This document shows, piece after piece, positions 1-10,626 of a stretch of DNA of 64,000 nucleotides. Both the position numbers and the translations under genes were made by a program. The notes beneath the pieces are model-generated. The model did no database searches and was not told where the DNA came from. It saw nothing but the letters and a program-made list of their open reading frames with translations. The DNA is from Limonium bicolor. Lineage: Eukaryota; Streptophyta; Magnoliopsida; Caryophyllales; Plumbaginaceae. The first letter of the stretch is position 1. Each line of letters starts with the position of its first letter. The DNA lies in contig CM041778.1 of the NCBI GenBank assembly GCA_023374045.1, positions 93,870,839 to 93,934,838 on the forward strand. Reading direction: 5' to 3'.

Positions 1-177
1 GAAAAAACATACAAAATTTACGAGGAATTGCATAGATGTTCACCTCTTTTTATTTTATTGTTATTTTAGGCGTCTTTCATTTTTTTGACTTTTGGGTGGT
101 CATATAATATTAATTTAGGATTTTTTTTCATATTTTTACCGTTGTCTAAGTTGTTTCTTAAGGTAATCATTACTTTA
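1..177. other. Flank left of the tandem retrotransposon
   Basis: AT-rich sequence with no convincing coding content. It has no counterpart in front of the second LTR at 8391, so the repeat between the two copies begins at the LTR boundary and not upstream. The five bases before the LTR (cttta, 173-177) would be one half of the target duplication. The other half is not visible. Confidence 0.5.
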
Positions 178-2407
178 TGTAGACACCGAATATTTCACCA
201 ATTTTTGTCTATTTATGCACAAGCTCTTATGGTTAGATGGTAGTTGCAAACAATTTTAGACTAGAGGTCACAAGTTCAAGGCACAAGATTGCACATTTTG
301 TTTTTAACCATCATTTTGTTTATTCATTAGATTGTAGCATTGGTTATTTTGGTTTAATTTGTCATTTTATTTCTTTTTATCTATTATTCCCTTTTTGTTA
401 TTATCATTTCCATATTGTAGGCAACAAAAGAAAACATTGAACATACTAGCCTTTTAATATTCATGAACTAGGCGTTGGTTTTATCACATTATTTCTATTT
501 TCTTTAGTTTTGATTTGTAAATAAATACTTACCCACTCACCCACTCTTAAAAAAAAATTAACGTTCATTTTTACTCTTAGCAAAACTCCCATTTTTAGTC
601 TTCTTAATTTAGTTTACTTCTTATCTACTTTTTATTTTCTTGATTACTCGTTGAATAGAGATAAGAATAACAAAATATATCACATTGTTGGAAGACTTTA
701 TCCTCCCACGTCTACCATCATCTTAATTTTTATTTTTATATTTATTTTTCTATTTTATTTATTTATATTATTGTTATTGGGAGAGAAAAGAATAAGGGAA
801 GATTGTAGATTCTTAACATATTCAGCAAAAAAAAAAATGGGAAGACTTCATCCTCCATATTCTCATCCACTACACCACAACCTGTTGAAATTCATGTTCA
901 CTCACTCAATCTTGTATCTATAAAAGAAACAAAGGAAACTGAAGGGAGGGGACAAAAAAACATTCAGAGGAAAGAGATTCATAGGAAAAAATTAAAGATG
1001 GACAGGAAAAACAAAAAGAGAAACTGAAAGCAAGTTGCAGCGTGAGCGATTAAATCCAAGATTTCAAGCAACGAAAACGAAGAGACGTAGCCATAATTGT
1101 CACTTGCGGTCAAGCCTTCCACGCCTGTGTTGCCGAGTACCACTCTCGAAGCCATCAGACTGAAACCATCCGTAAATTCAGAATCATTAAAGAGTTGTCT
1201 AAACATCTACGTCATTCAACCACATCGTTGCTATAGGTACGCGTCGAGATATGCTTTTAAATAAGCAGAATTGATAATTTGGTTAGTACTTGGCAGATTT
1301 TGGTGAATACGTGTTTAACTTGAGAAAACAGTGGATTGTAATCTCTGCCTATAATTGAATGATATTGGCTACCTATGGTTATGATTTTTTTTTTTTTTGG
1401 CGGAAGTTCTTCTTCATTTTATTCAATTTTTTTTTTCGTATTTGAATTCTCATTGGAATAGGAATCTACCGATTGAATATGTTTATAATATGCTGTTTTG
1501 GTTAATACAAATGGCTGAGGAATCAACAGTACAACTGCTATGGATGAATTATTATGTTGTTGAGATTTCGGTTCAGTACAAAAATTAATCAGCTTGTATT
1601 TAGTACTAGCATTGCTACCGGTGCAGTTTGATGGGCAATGATGTAACCTGAGCCCTCGACATGTATATATACATTTTTATTATATGTTTTTATATATATA
1701 TATATATTTTTTATGTTCCTTTATATATATATTGGACTAATTTCTCTTTTTATCTATGACAGACGTTTATAGCTAACGCCTTACTTGTCACAGGTAATGG
1801 AACGGTTTTAGGCTTCTAACTCTTTTTTTTATTATTGTTTTATGATTGCATTATTACTAGATGAGGATCCCATCTTGCCTCTTAAAGGTTGGAGATGGCG
1901 AACTCATAATTATAGAGTGTTCACTTTCATAATGCTTTTCCTCTAGCGGAAAAGTTGCATATTTCAAATCTTAGAGCTTGTATATATGAATATTGCATAA
2001 TCTCATTATTCAATTGTTTTTATTTTATTTCCATATTTTTCTTCTAAAATCCGATGATAAAAGTAAAGATCGAGTTATCTCGGGGGAAAAGGGTACTGCT
2101 TCCAAGCACCTCCCCAATTCTTAACCTAGCCCCCTAACCTAGATTTCTGGTTAAAAGTTTATAATATCATTTTGGGCAATCTCATGTAATTTTTTTTGTT
2201 TATGTAATTTATAGTCTTAGGGCTGTAATTACATGTGTTCGGAAAGAGGAATTAATGAGAAGATTATATTGCTATTTCTATTTCATGTCCATATGATATT
2301 CCTTTCTAATTGGATGGTTAAATTAGATGGCGACTCAATAACACTCAAATAATTGTAAAACCCGTGTGGGGCCTTTTAATTAAGGAAAGAGGGTTATCGC
2401 CCTCACA
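178..2407 (+). repeat. 5' LTR of Tat-like copy 1
   Basis: It starts TGTAGACACCGAATATTTC and ends cctcaca, immediately before the primer site at 2411. The same 2.2-kb sequence recurs at 8391-10626. Inside are a tRNA-like A-box/B-box pair (230-283), a TATA box (919-926), an exon-like block (about 1040-1236), and AT dinucleotide runs near 1690-1730. Confidence 0.88.
919..926 (+). promoter_or_regulatory. Candidate TATA box in LTR 1
   Basis: TATAAAAG followed by purine-rich leader-like sequence, about 740 bp inside the LTR. The same octamer sits at the matching place in the second LTR (9142-9149). A TATA box here would mark the U3/R region of the LTR. Confidence 0.5.
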
Positions 2408-2410
2408 AAC

Positions 2411-2428
2411 TGGCGACTCTGCTGGGGA
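2411..2428 (+). other. Primer binding site, copy 1
   Basis: TGGCGACTCTGCTGGGGA lies three bases after the LTR end. It is not the initiator-Met site TGGTATCAGAGC. It matches the kind of site I know from Ogre/Tat elements, described as complementary to a tRNA-Arg 3' end. The tRNA identity is from memory. Confidence 0.75.
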
Positions 2429-3279
2429 TGTCGAATTTATTTAGTGGGCTAAACTTGAAATTATCATCGGATTTTTTTTGTTATGTTTTATTTGATTATT
2501 GTTCTTAGTTATTTATTGCTCTTCTTTTTTTTTATTGATTATATATATATATATTTATATTTATATATGCATTGCATTCACTTTATTATTCCATATGCAT
2601 ACATAAAAAAATTCCTTGGGTTGTGACATGAGTGGTGGGGATTGATGACCTCACACTCAATGTCCGCTCAGAGTCTAAAGGCTGGAATGATGAGTGGTTG
2701 CGTATGGCTTCCGTTTCTCTCATTTCCTACCCTCGCTCTGCGATCCGTCCCTAATATCCTATCCAACTTAGTTTTCTCGCATACACCCATTCATAACACG
2801 TTCACATGTATACTTTGTGTATAAATCTGAGTTTTTGTCTAGATGCAAATTTCCATTTAAGTTCAAATTTTGCTTTCTTTTTATTTGATTTATTTTAACG
2901 AAAATCCTTTTGAATTTCCCCATTTTTATTATTTTCTTTTTTTAAAAAATCCTGTCGGATTGGAAAATCTTGAATCCTTTAAACAAATGACCAAAACATG
3001 CTTCAAATTCCTTTTTTCTTTGTTTTTAATAGAAATAGAGCTCTTTTTTCTTTGTTAGCTTCCATCTTTTTTTTCTTTATTTCCTTTTTTTATTGAAATA
3101 ATTTAGTTTTTTAAAAAAGTGTTATTAAAATTTTAGATATTTCACTTTTGTTCCATCCGACATTTTTCAATTTTTCTTCTTGTTTTACATGTGTATCTTT
3201 GGTAAAAAGAAACAAAAGAAAATCATTTCCCCACTTCCTGAAAAGACGTTGTTCCATTGTCAAAGGAGGTTCACCAGCA
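2429..3279 (+). other. Untranslated leader between primer site and gag-like zone, copy 1
   Basis: T-rich sequence with an (AT)n stretch near 2540-2570 and no coherent reading frame. It is repeated with small indels at 10648-11440. It is the 5' untranslated part of the retrotransposon RNA. Confidence 0.6.
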
Positions 3280-3957
3280 ATGAGTCTTCATTTCGTGGTT
3301 AGACGAGGAGGTCGACTTTGTAGAGAGCCTTCCCCCTCATCACCGGTTGTTGCAACAAAAAGTGAAATTTTAACAGCCATAGATGAAGGACCAACACCCT
3401 ATAATCCTGTAAATTGTGCCTCACCCTCCATTGATTTTTCATCTTTCATCATCAAAATGGAGGAATACATGCAACAAAGTGAAGAGCCTTTAGAGGCTAG
3501 TGAAGAACGTGCAAAGGCTAATGAGCCAGTGGTCCAACCCATCATCACAACCAAAATAATGACTTGTACTTTGAGGATGATCAATACCCTTCAGGCTTTA
3601 CACCACCACTCACTTAACCAACCCAAACTTTTACCACTCACCTGAACACCACTTATCTACCCACAAGCCAAGCTCACCAAACTGCCATTCCTTCAACGGG
3701 TGAAAACGGTAGCCAACAACCATTTACACACCCACTTCAAACCTTACCCATACCACCTTTCATGTCAAACCACCACATACCAAACCAACCATCCCTATTA
3801 CCTTACCACCTCATTCTTTAATCAAACATTAATCCCATCACAAACACCAACATACCACTACTTGTCAACCCACACTACTAGGTCACTATCGTTTTGACCC
3901 TTGTGACTTGAGTCTGAAGGCATATGACAGTTCGGACGATAGATTTTGGGAACACTG
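3280..3957 (+). pseudogene. Gag-like N-terminal coding remnant, copy 1
   Basis: A reading frame from a methionine near 3280 runs on in register into acidic and proline/threonine-rich sequence (EEPLEASEERAKANEPVVQ near 3490), then breaks by frameshift. The same text continues in other frames with many His, Pro and Thr residues to a conserved end near FWEH. Position, directly after the leader and before protease/RT remnants, argues for gag or an extra ORF1. No CCHC zinc knuckle or capsid core is visible, so this is at most a fragment. The matching segment in copy 2 is open for longer, which shows that some breaks here are private to this copy. Confidence 0.5.
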
Positions 3958-4968
3958 AACCTTCCTTTGACCATTGGCTCCTACAACCCAAACCTTCAAG
4001 TTTGCTGTGTTGGAAGGGATTTATATGGGAATGAGAGTTGTACCATCCACAATCCATCAGAAGCTGAAATTTATGTTAATGGAAAATAATTCGAAATCTC
4101 GGAGAGGAAGAAGAGATGAGATATTTCAATGCTATTCTTGAAAGTGAGCATGAATAAGATTTGTCGATTATCAACCACGCTTACGTTGAAGAGATCAAGG
4201 AGGATGAGCTACTGGTTGGAAAATGGGTTACCACGGGGAGGTAGTTTGTCGCTGAACCAAATGATGAAGTGTCTCGAGAGACAAGATCACAAGGAGACAT
4301 GAACTTTCCACCTCTTGATACTATTTTAGCCCCCCTATTTTTACCCCATTTGATGTTTCAAAGCTTACTTGTTCCCCTGTCTTTCTTAACTCAGAACCAT
4401 CCTTAAACATATGTGAGGATGGGGAAGACGTTGACGTTGTGTTCTCATCTTATTCAATTAATGAAATGCATACTTTTGATTACTTGGTTGTGTGTGTTAA
4501 CTGATGATACTCATGCCCCTAAAGAAAATGTGATCGACAATGACAATGAAAATGAAAGGGATATTCTTACATCTCTTGATTACCATCCCACCAATGCACA
4601 AATAACTGAAGATACCATCACCATCAATGTTAGGAATGCAGAAAATCCAAAAGAACTGAAAATTGGGGTTGCTTATCAGAGCCAGAAAGAAGGAAATTCT
4701 CGATCTTTTAAGAGAGTATAGTGATGTGTTTGCATGGAGTTACGCTAACATGCCCGGAGTTGATCCAGACATTGCACAATACACCATACCGTTGCATCCA
4801 GATGCAAAACCAAAAAGTAGAAGTTAAAAAATGAACCCAAAGTAGTCCTTAAAGTAAAGGAGGAGATTGAATGGTTGCACTGGGTGGGTTTCATCCAGGT
4901 AGTAGATATCCGAATGGTTAGCTGATTTTCCCATTAAAGAAGAAATACGGGAAAGTTCGGGTGTGAAA
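3958..4968 (+). pseudogene. Protease linker and RT N-terminus remnant, copy 1
   Basis: Translating in pieces shows a protease-to-RT linker (an STIHQKLKF-like segment near 4060), an acidic spacer with DNDNENERDILTSLDYHP near 4540, and then the start of a gypsy reverse transcriptase. Two RT motifs are clear: DVFAWSYANMPGVDPDIAQY (near 4730-4790) and a KKKYGKVRV-like segment (near 4940). In intact relatives the latter is followed by the RT palm. Here the frame instead runs into integrase within about 20 bases. The catalytic YxDD motif and the RNase H domain are absent. Several frameshifts interrupt the segment. Confidence 0.7.
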
Positions 4969-4969
4969 G

Positions 4970-5950
4970 ATGCTCCGGCTTGGGTACTATTACGATGCAA
5001 CAAGACTGCAATGATCATGTAAAGAAGTGAAAAGTCAACACCATTCCAATCTACAACACCTTCCGCCTGTGCCTTTGACCAACATGCGCTCCTTGGCCTT
5101 TTGCAGCTTGGGCATTGATATTATTGGAGAAATTCATCCCAAGGCGTCAAACGGTCATAGATACATTCTAGTGGCAGTTGATTACTTCAGCAAATGGGTT
5201 GAAGCCAAGTCTTATGCTAAGATGGATCCAAACAAGTTGTGAAATTCATAGAAACTGACATCATTTGTGTTATGGAATCCCATCAGAAATCATATCTGAC
5301 AATGGTCCACAGTTTGGGGCTGAAACTCGCAGTCTAATGGACAAGTACAAAATCAGACATCATCGATCATCTCCCTATCGTCCTCAAACAAATGGTGCAG
5401 TTGAAGCAGCAAACAAGACCATTCGAAACATCTTGGCCAAGATGGTGGAGACATACAGAGATTGGTCTGACAAGTTACCTTTTGCACTATGGGGATACCG
5501 AACGACTGTGAAAACAACTACCAAGGAAACCCCGTATTCGCTAGTCTACGGTAGTGAGGCAGTTTTACCAATAGAGCTAGAAATTCCGTCCCTCAGAGTA
5601 ATCAGTGAATTGAAAGTCAGTGAAGGGAAATGGATTCAGAAAAGGTTGGACAATTTGATGTTCTTAGACGAACGTAGACTTCAGGCCTTATACCACATCC
5701 AGGGATATCAACGTCGAATGGCCACAACATTCAACAAACGTGTAAAACAGAAGGATAAAGAGGGGACTTGGTCTTGAAAGAGGTTCGACGATATGTCATG
5801 GATCCACGAGGAAAATTCAAACCAAATTGGGCTGGCCCCTTTATCGTGAAGGAGATAACACCGCAGGGTGCGGTTCGATTGGCTGATCTGAATGGTGACA
5901 TGTTCCAAAACTTCATCAACCTCGATCAGCTACGACGGTTCTATGTGTAA
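4970..5950 (+). pseudogene. Ty3/gypsy integrase, frameshifted, copy 1
   Basis: Integrase inserts element cDNA into the host genome. The segment begins in the tail of the zinc-binding domain (GYY then a QQDCNDHV-like stretch). The catalytic core follows, with the first Asp in IDIIGEIHPKASNGHRYI (near 5115), the second in ISDNGPQF (near 5300) and the Glu in TNGAVEAANKTI (near 5405). A GPY/F module (KPNWAGPFIVKE, near 5820) and the C-terminus LDQLRRFYV follow, with a stop at 5948-5950. Frameshifts near 5235 and 5765 split the frame into three pieces. The first, a missing A in the run after ggatcc, is shared with copy 2, so it is either old or systematic. A missing C near 5267 is private to this copy. 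Confidence 0.88.
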
Positions 5951-5960
5951 AAAAAAGAGA

Positions 5961-6195
5961 AAGCTCGAAAACCCGAGAGGGCGGCTTAGGCAAGAGTCGT
6001 TACGCCCCGCTGGACTGAAAACTCGACAGGGCAGTACCAGGCAAAAAAAATTAAGGGGAGTTGAAAAAGACAAAAAAATAGAAAAGAAAAGAGAGGCGAG
6101 AGATGAAAACCTGAAAAGGCTCTTCGGCAAAAGGTGAGGCTAGAGAAAGCTCGGGGCGTGAAAACCCAAAGGGGCACGCTAGCGCAAAATTGAGC
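5961..6195 (+). repeat. Four diverged GAAAAC...AGGGC motifs after integrase, copy 1
   Basis: Four similar segments start near 5964, 6014, 6102 and 6159. Each reads roughly GAAAACYCGANAGGGC, then 5-12 bases, then GGCAAAA. The centre (ccgagaggg and variants) could form small stems. The same four occur in copy 2 (14112-14340). They lie in the 3' untranslated part of the element RNA. Motifs of this kind recur after pol in Tat-type elements, as far as I recall. Confidence 0.6.
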
Positions 6196-6407
6196 ACTAA
6201 ATAAACGGGATCACTTAGAAATTAGGGGAATTTGTATCATCTTTGTGTTGCACTTGCAGAAAAGTAGTCATGCATAGGCTTTTTGCCATCATTCTCACAC
6301 CAACTGTTCATTGTCCTTTCTTTACACAAAGAGAGAAAGAATGTGATACTAATATTTCATGGTGTCTCAGCCTATTCTTTCACTTGAAAGACTTGAAAGT
6401 ATCTTTC

Positions 6408-6566
6408 CAAAAACACCCTCACACACTTACACAACCTTAGACATCCTCACACCACTTACACAACCTTCAGACATCCTCACACACATTACACACCTTCAGA
6501 CACATCCCCACACACTTACACACACCTCAGACGCATCCTCACACACTTACACACCCTTCACGAAAA
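6408..6566 (+). repeat. CACA-rich minisatellite, copy 1
   Basis: About five imperfect units of roughly 30 bp, each containing cacacttacacaacc, then ttcagaca, then catcctca. It lies in the element's 3' region. The copy-2 equivalent (14560-14697) runs directly into the first assembly gap. Confidence 0.8.
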
Positions 6567-7139
6567 TGTAATCCCCTTTGTCCCTTTTTATGTTCATGGT
6601 CTTCTTAAGGGTCTTGGAGTTCGGGCCTCTGAATTGTGCGGCTCATCGTTAATGACTTGCCCACGGTGACCCATATTCACCAGCAGTTTAAGCCTTTAGG
6701 TCTTGACACAAAGTTTGTCTTGGTCGTCGACAAGTCTTCATGTCACTGATCTCATCAACATGGCATTGGTCTGCATCCCAAGGACGTACTCCTATCTCGG
6801 CTCCCTCACCAAATACACGGCGCCGGCATCATTGTCCTCACCTTTTCCCCGATCACCATAATTGATTATGCTACTTCAGAGACCGCATTAGGAACTTGGA
6901 GTGGGGTGTGTACTAGTTTAGTTTTATTTTTGACTTTAAACATTATTTTTGTTTGTTTCTCAAACCTCGTTTGTTCTAAAAAAACAAAAGTGTTTCTCGC
7001 GTTATGTGCCTATCATTTTGCACGCTAAAAAAATCAATAAAACTCTTTTCGCTCTGGACAATTCTCATGATTTTGTACATAACGACATTATATGTACAAT
7101 CTTTTGTTGATATTGATAACAGGCATCATTGTCACTGTA
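6567..7139 (+). other. Unassigned 3' region of copy 1
   Basis: Between the two minisatellites. No coding family is recognised. It contains GC-richer text near 6600-6870 that might derive from a captured or older coding sequence, but no frame stays open long enough to judge. Confidence 0.4.
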
Positions 7140-7885
7140 CATCACAGGGTGGCACCAAATCACCAACATCATCAAGGGTGGCAACCAAATCGCCACACAT
7201 CAAGGGTGGCAACCAAATAGCCGACATCAACAAGGGTGGCAACCAAATCGCCACATCATCACGGGTGGCTACCAAATCGCCGACATCAACAAGGGTGGCA
7301 ACCAAATCGCCAACATCACAGGGTGGCAACCAAATCGCCAACATCAACAAGGGTGGCAACCAAATCGCCGACATCACAAGGTGGCAACCAAATCGCCGAC
7401 ATCAACAAGGGTGGCAACCAAATCGCCGACATCAACAAGGGTGGCAACCAAATCGCCGACATCAACAAGGGTGGCAACCAAATCGCCGACATCATCAAGG
7501 GTGGCAACCAAATCGCCGACATCATCAAGGGTGGCTACCAAATCGCCAACATCAACAAGGGTGGCAACCAAATCGCCGACATCAACAAGGGTGGCAACCA
7601 AATCGCCGACATCAACAAGGGTGGCAACCAAATCGCCGACATCAAAAGGGTGGCAACCAAATCGCCGACATCAACAAGGGTGGCAACCAAATCGCCGACA
7701 TCATCAAGGGTGGCAACCAAATCGCCAACATCACAAGGGTGGCAACCAAATCGCCGACATCATAAGGGTGGCAACCAAATCGCCAACATCACAAGGGTGG
7801 CAACCAAATCGCCAACATCAATAGGGGGCTACCAAATCGCCAACATCATAGGTGGCTACCAAATCACCGACATCAACAAGGGTGA
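7140..7885 (+). repeat. 30-bp minisatellite in the retrotransposon 3' region
   Basis: About 25 units whose core is GTGGCAACCAAATCGCCGAC followed by atcaacaagg. Unit starts are exactly 30 bp apart from 7410 to 7620 and 26-32 bp apart elsewhere. Because 30 is a multiple of three and the unit has no stop in several frames, long open frames run through it on both strands. They are by-products of the repeat and probably not genes. Tat/Ogre elements are known for tandem repeats in a variable 3' untranslated region. Confidence 0.93.
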
Positions 7886-8022
7886 CTATCAAATCCCCCA
7901 AACACCCAAGGGTCAAAACCATACCGCTCACACCGTTCATGGCGACAACCTTCATCTTACCACAAGCATTTGGAACATCCGTTCGCGACCAGGTAAGACA
8001 GGTAAGTCTCTGCTGAATTTTT

Positions 8023-8400
8023 GGTGCCCTGATACATTGACCTTCATTGGATTACATCCAACTCTGTCAATGGGTCGCATCTACGTAGACAAAAATAAAT
8101 GTCACATGACAACTTCTTCATTATTAATTCATTTGGATGATTTAGACACTTTAGGACCGGTAAACCCCACCTCCTAAATAGGTAAGGCTGGTAAGTTTGG
8201 TTAAAATTACAGTGTCTTCATACATTCACTTTCCTTTGATTGCATCAAAGTCAAGTCAATGGGTGGCATCTGTAGACACGAATATTTACCACATTTTCAT
8301 TTATTGTCGCTCCCAAGTTTGGCTAAATATACGGTGTCATCATACATTGACTTTCCTTTGATTGCATCAACTCAGTCAATGGGTGGCATCTGTAGACACC
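8023..8400 (+). repeat. Triplicated pre-LTR segment including the LTR start
   Basis: Three diverged copies of a segment that reads catacattgactttcctttg, then an ATTGCATCAA-like piece, then a CAGTCAATGGGTGGCATC-like piece, then the LTR start. They end near 8090 (weakest, ctacgtagac), 8280 (tgtagacacg) and 8400 (tgtagacacc, the true LTR start). The GGGTGGCATC part sits where the polypurine tract should be. Confidence 0.7.
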
Positions 8401-10626
8401 GAATATTTCACCACATTTTGTCTATTTATGCACACAAGCTCTTATGGTTAGATGGTAGTTGCAAAAATTTTAGACTAGAGGTCACAAGTTCAAGGCACAA
8501 AGATTACACATTTTGTTTTTTAACCATCATTTGTTATTCTCATTAGATTGTAGCATTGGTTATTTTGGTTTAATTTGTCATTTTATTTCTTTTTTATCTA
8601 TTATTCCCTTTTTGTTATTATCATTTCCATATTGTAGGCAACAAAAGAAAACATTGAACATACTAGCCTTTTAATATTCATGAACTAGGCGTTGGTTTTA
8701 TCACATTATTTCTATTTTCTTTTAGTTTTGATTTGTAGATAAATACTTACCCACTCACCCACACTAAAAAAAAAATTAACGTTCATTTTTACTCTTAGCA
8801 ACAACTCCCATATTTTTAGTCTTCTTAATTTACTTTACTTCTTATCTACTTTTTATTTTCTTGATTACTCGTTGAATAGAGATAAGAAACAAAATATATC
8901 ACATTGTGGAAGACTTTATCCTCCCACGTCTACCATCATCTTAATTTTTTATTTTTATATTTATTTTTCTATTTTATTTATTTATATTTATTGTTATTGG
9001 GAGAGAAAAGAATAAGGGAAGATTGTAGATTCTTAACATATTCAGCAAAAAATAAAAAATGGGAAGACTTCATCCTCCATATTCTCATCCACTACACCCA
9101 CAACCTGTTGAAATTCACGTTCACTCACTCAATCTTGCATCTATAAAAGAAACAAAGGAAACTCAAGAGGGGGACAAAAAAAAACATTCGGAGGAAAGAG
9201 ATTCATAGGAAAAAAAATTAAAGATGGACAGGAAAAACAAAAAGAGAAACTGAAAGCAAGTTGCAGCGTGAACGATTAAATCCAAGAGTTTCAAGCAACG
9301 AAAACGAAGACGACGTAGCCATAATTGTCACTTACGGTCAAGCCTTCCACGCCTGTGTTGCCGAGTACCACTCTCGAAGCCATCAGACTGAAACCATCCG
9401 TAAATTCAGAATCATTAAAGAGTTGTCTAAACATCTACGTCATTCAACCACATCGTTGCTATAGGTACGCGTCGAGATATGCTTTTAAATAAGCAGAATT
9501 GATAATTTGGCTAGTACTTGGCAGATTTTGGTGAATACGTGTTTAACTTGAGAAAACAGTGGATTGTAATCTCTGCCTATAATTGAATGATATTGGCTAC
9601 CTATGGTTATGATTTTTTTTTCTTTTGGCGGAAGCTTCTTCATTTTTATTCAATATTTTTTTTTCGTATTTGAATTCTCATTGGAATAGGAATCTACCAT
9701 TGAATTGTTTATAATATGCTGTTTGGTAATACAAATGGCTGAGGACTCAACAGTACAACTGCTATGGATGAATTATTATGTTGTTGAGATTTCGGTTCAG
9801 TACAAAAATTAATCAGCTTGTATTTAGTACTAGCATTGCTACCGGTGCAGTTTGATGGGCAATGATGTAACCTGAGCCCTCGACATTGTATATATACATT
9901 TTTATTTACATGTTTATATATTAATATATATATATATTATATATGTTTTTTCTTTATATATATATTGGACTAATTTTCTCTTTTTATCTATGACAGACGT
10001 TTATAGCTAACGCCTTACTTGTCACAGGTAATGGAACAGTTTTAGCTTCTAACTTTTTTATTATTGTTTTATGATTGCATTATTACTAGATGAGGTCCCA
10101 TCTTGCCTCTTAAAGGTTGGAGATGGCGAACTCATAATTATGAGAGTGTCCACTTTCATAATGCTTTTCCTCTAGCGGAAAGTTGCATATTCAAATCTTA
10201 GAGCTTTATATATTGAATATTGCATAATCTCATTATTCTATTGTTTTTATTTTATTTCCATATTTTTTCTAAAATCCGATGATAAAAGTAAAGACCGAGT
10301 TATCTCGGGGGAAAAGGGTACTGCTTCCAAGCACCTCCCCAATTCTTAACTAGCCCCGAACCTAGATTTCTGGTTAAAAGTTTGTAATATCATTTTGGGC
10401 AATCTCATGTAATTTTTTTGTTTATGTAATTTATAGTTTAGGGCTGTAATTACATGTGTCAGAAAGAGGAATTAATGAGAAGATTATATTGCTATTTCTA
10501 TTTCATGTCCATATGATATCCTTTCTAATTGGATGGTTAAATTAGATGGCGACTCAATAACACTCAAATAATTGTAAACCCGTGTGGGGCCTTTTAATTA
10601 AGGAAAGACGGGTTATCGCCCTCACA
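8391..10626 (+). repeat. Central LTR shared by copies 1 and 2
   Basis: It starts tgtagacacc at 8391, right after GGGTGGCATC, and ends ctcaca near 10626, four bases before the next primer site. It matches 178-2407 closely. It serves as 3' LTR for copy 1 and 5' LTR for copy 2. A TATAAAAG lies at 9142-9149 and the tRNA-like boxes at 8445-8497. Confidence 0.88.

Larger units (their letters stand above)
178..10626 (+). mobile_element. Tat/Ogre-type Ty3/gypsy retrotransposon, copy 1, internally deleted
   Basis: A complete LTR - internal - LTR unit. Both LTRs start with TGTAGACACC and end in cctcaca, and they are nearly identical over about 2.23 kb. The internal region has a primer site directly after the first LTR, a gag-like zone, a short protease/RT N-terminal zone, an integrase with its DDE residues, and a long 3' region with tandem repeats. 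Most of the RT and all of the RNase H are absent, so the unit cannot be autonomous. The Tat/Ogre assignment rests on the LTR start, the non-Met primer site, the integrase sequence and the repeat-rich 3' region, which are known traits of that lineage. It was made from memory without a database search. Confidence 0.85.

Noticed and set aside
7140..7885. CRISPR-like array
   Set aside because: The units are head-to-tail without unique spacers, and the DNA is plant retrotransposon sequence.
7004..8177. Long open frames of 231-313 codons across 7004-8177, on the plus strand in all three frames
   Set aside because: They are produced by the 30-bp minisatellite, whose period is a multiple of three. 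Three overlapping frames and the minus strand are open at once, and the composition is purely that of the repeat.
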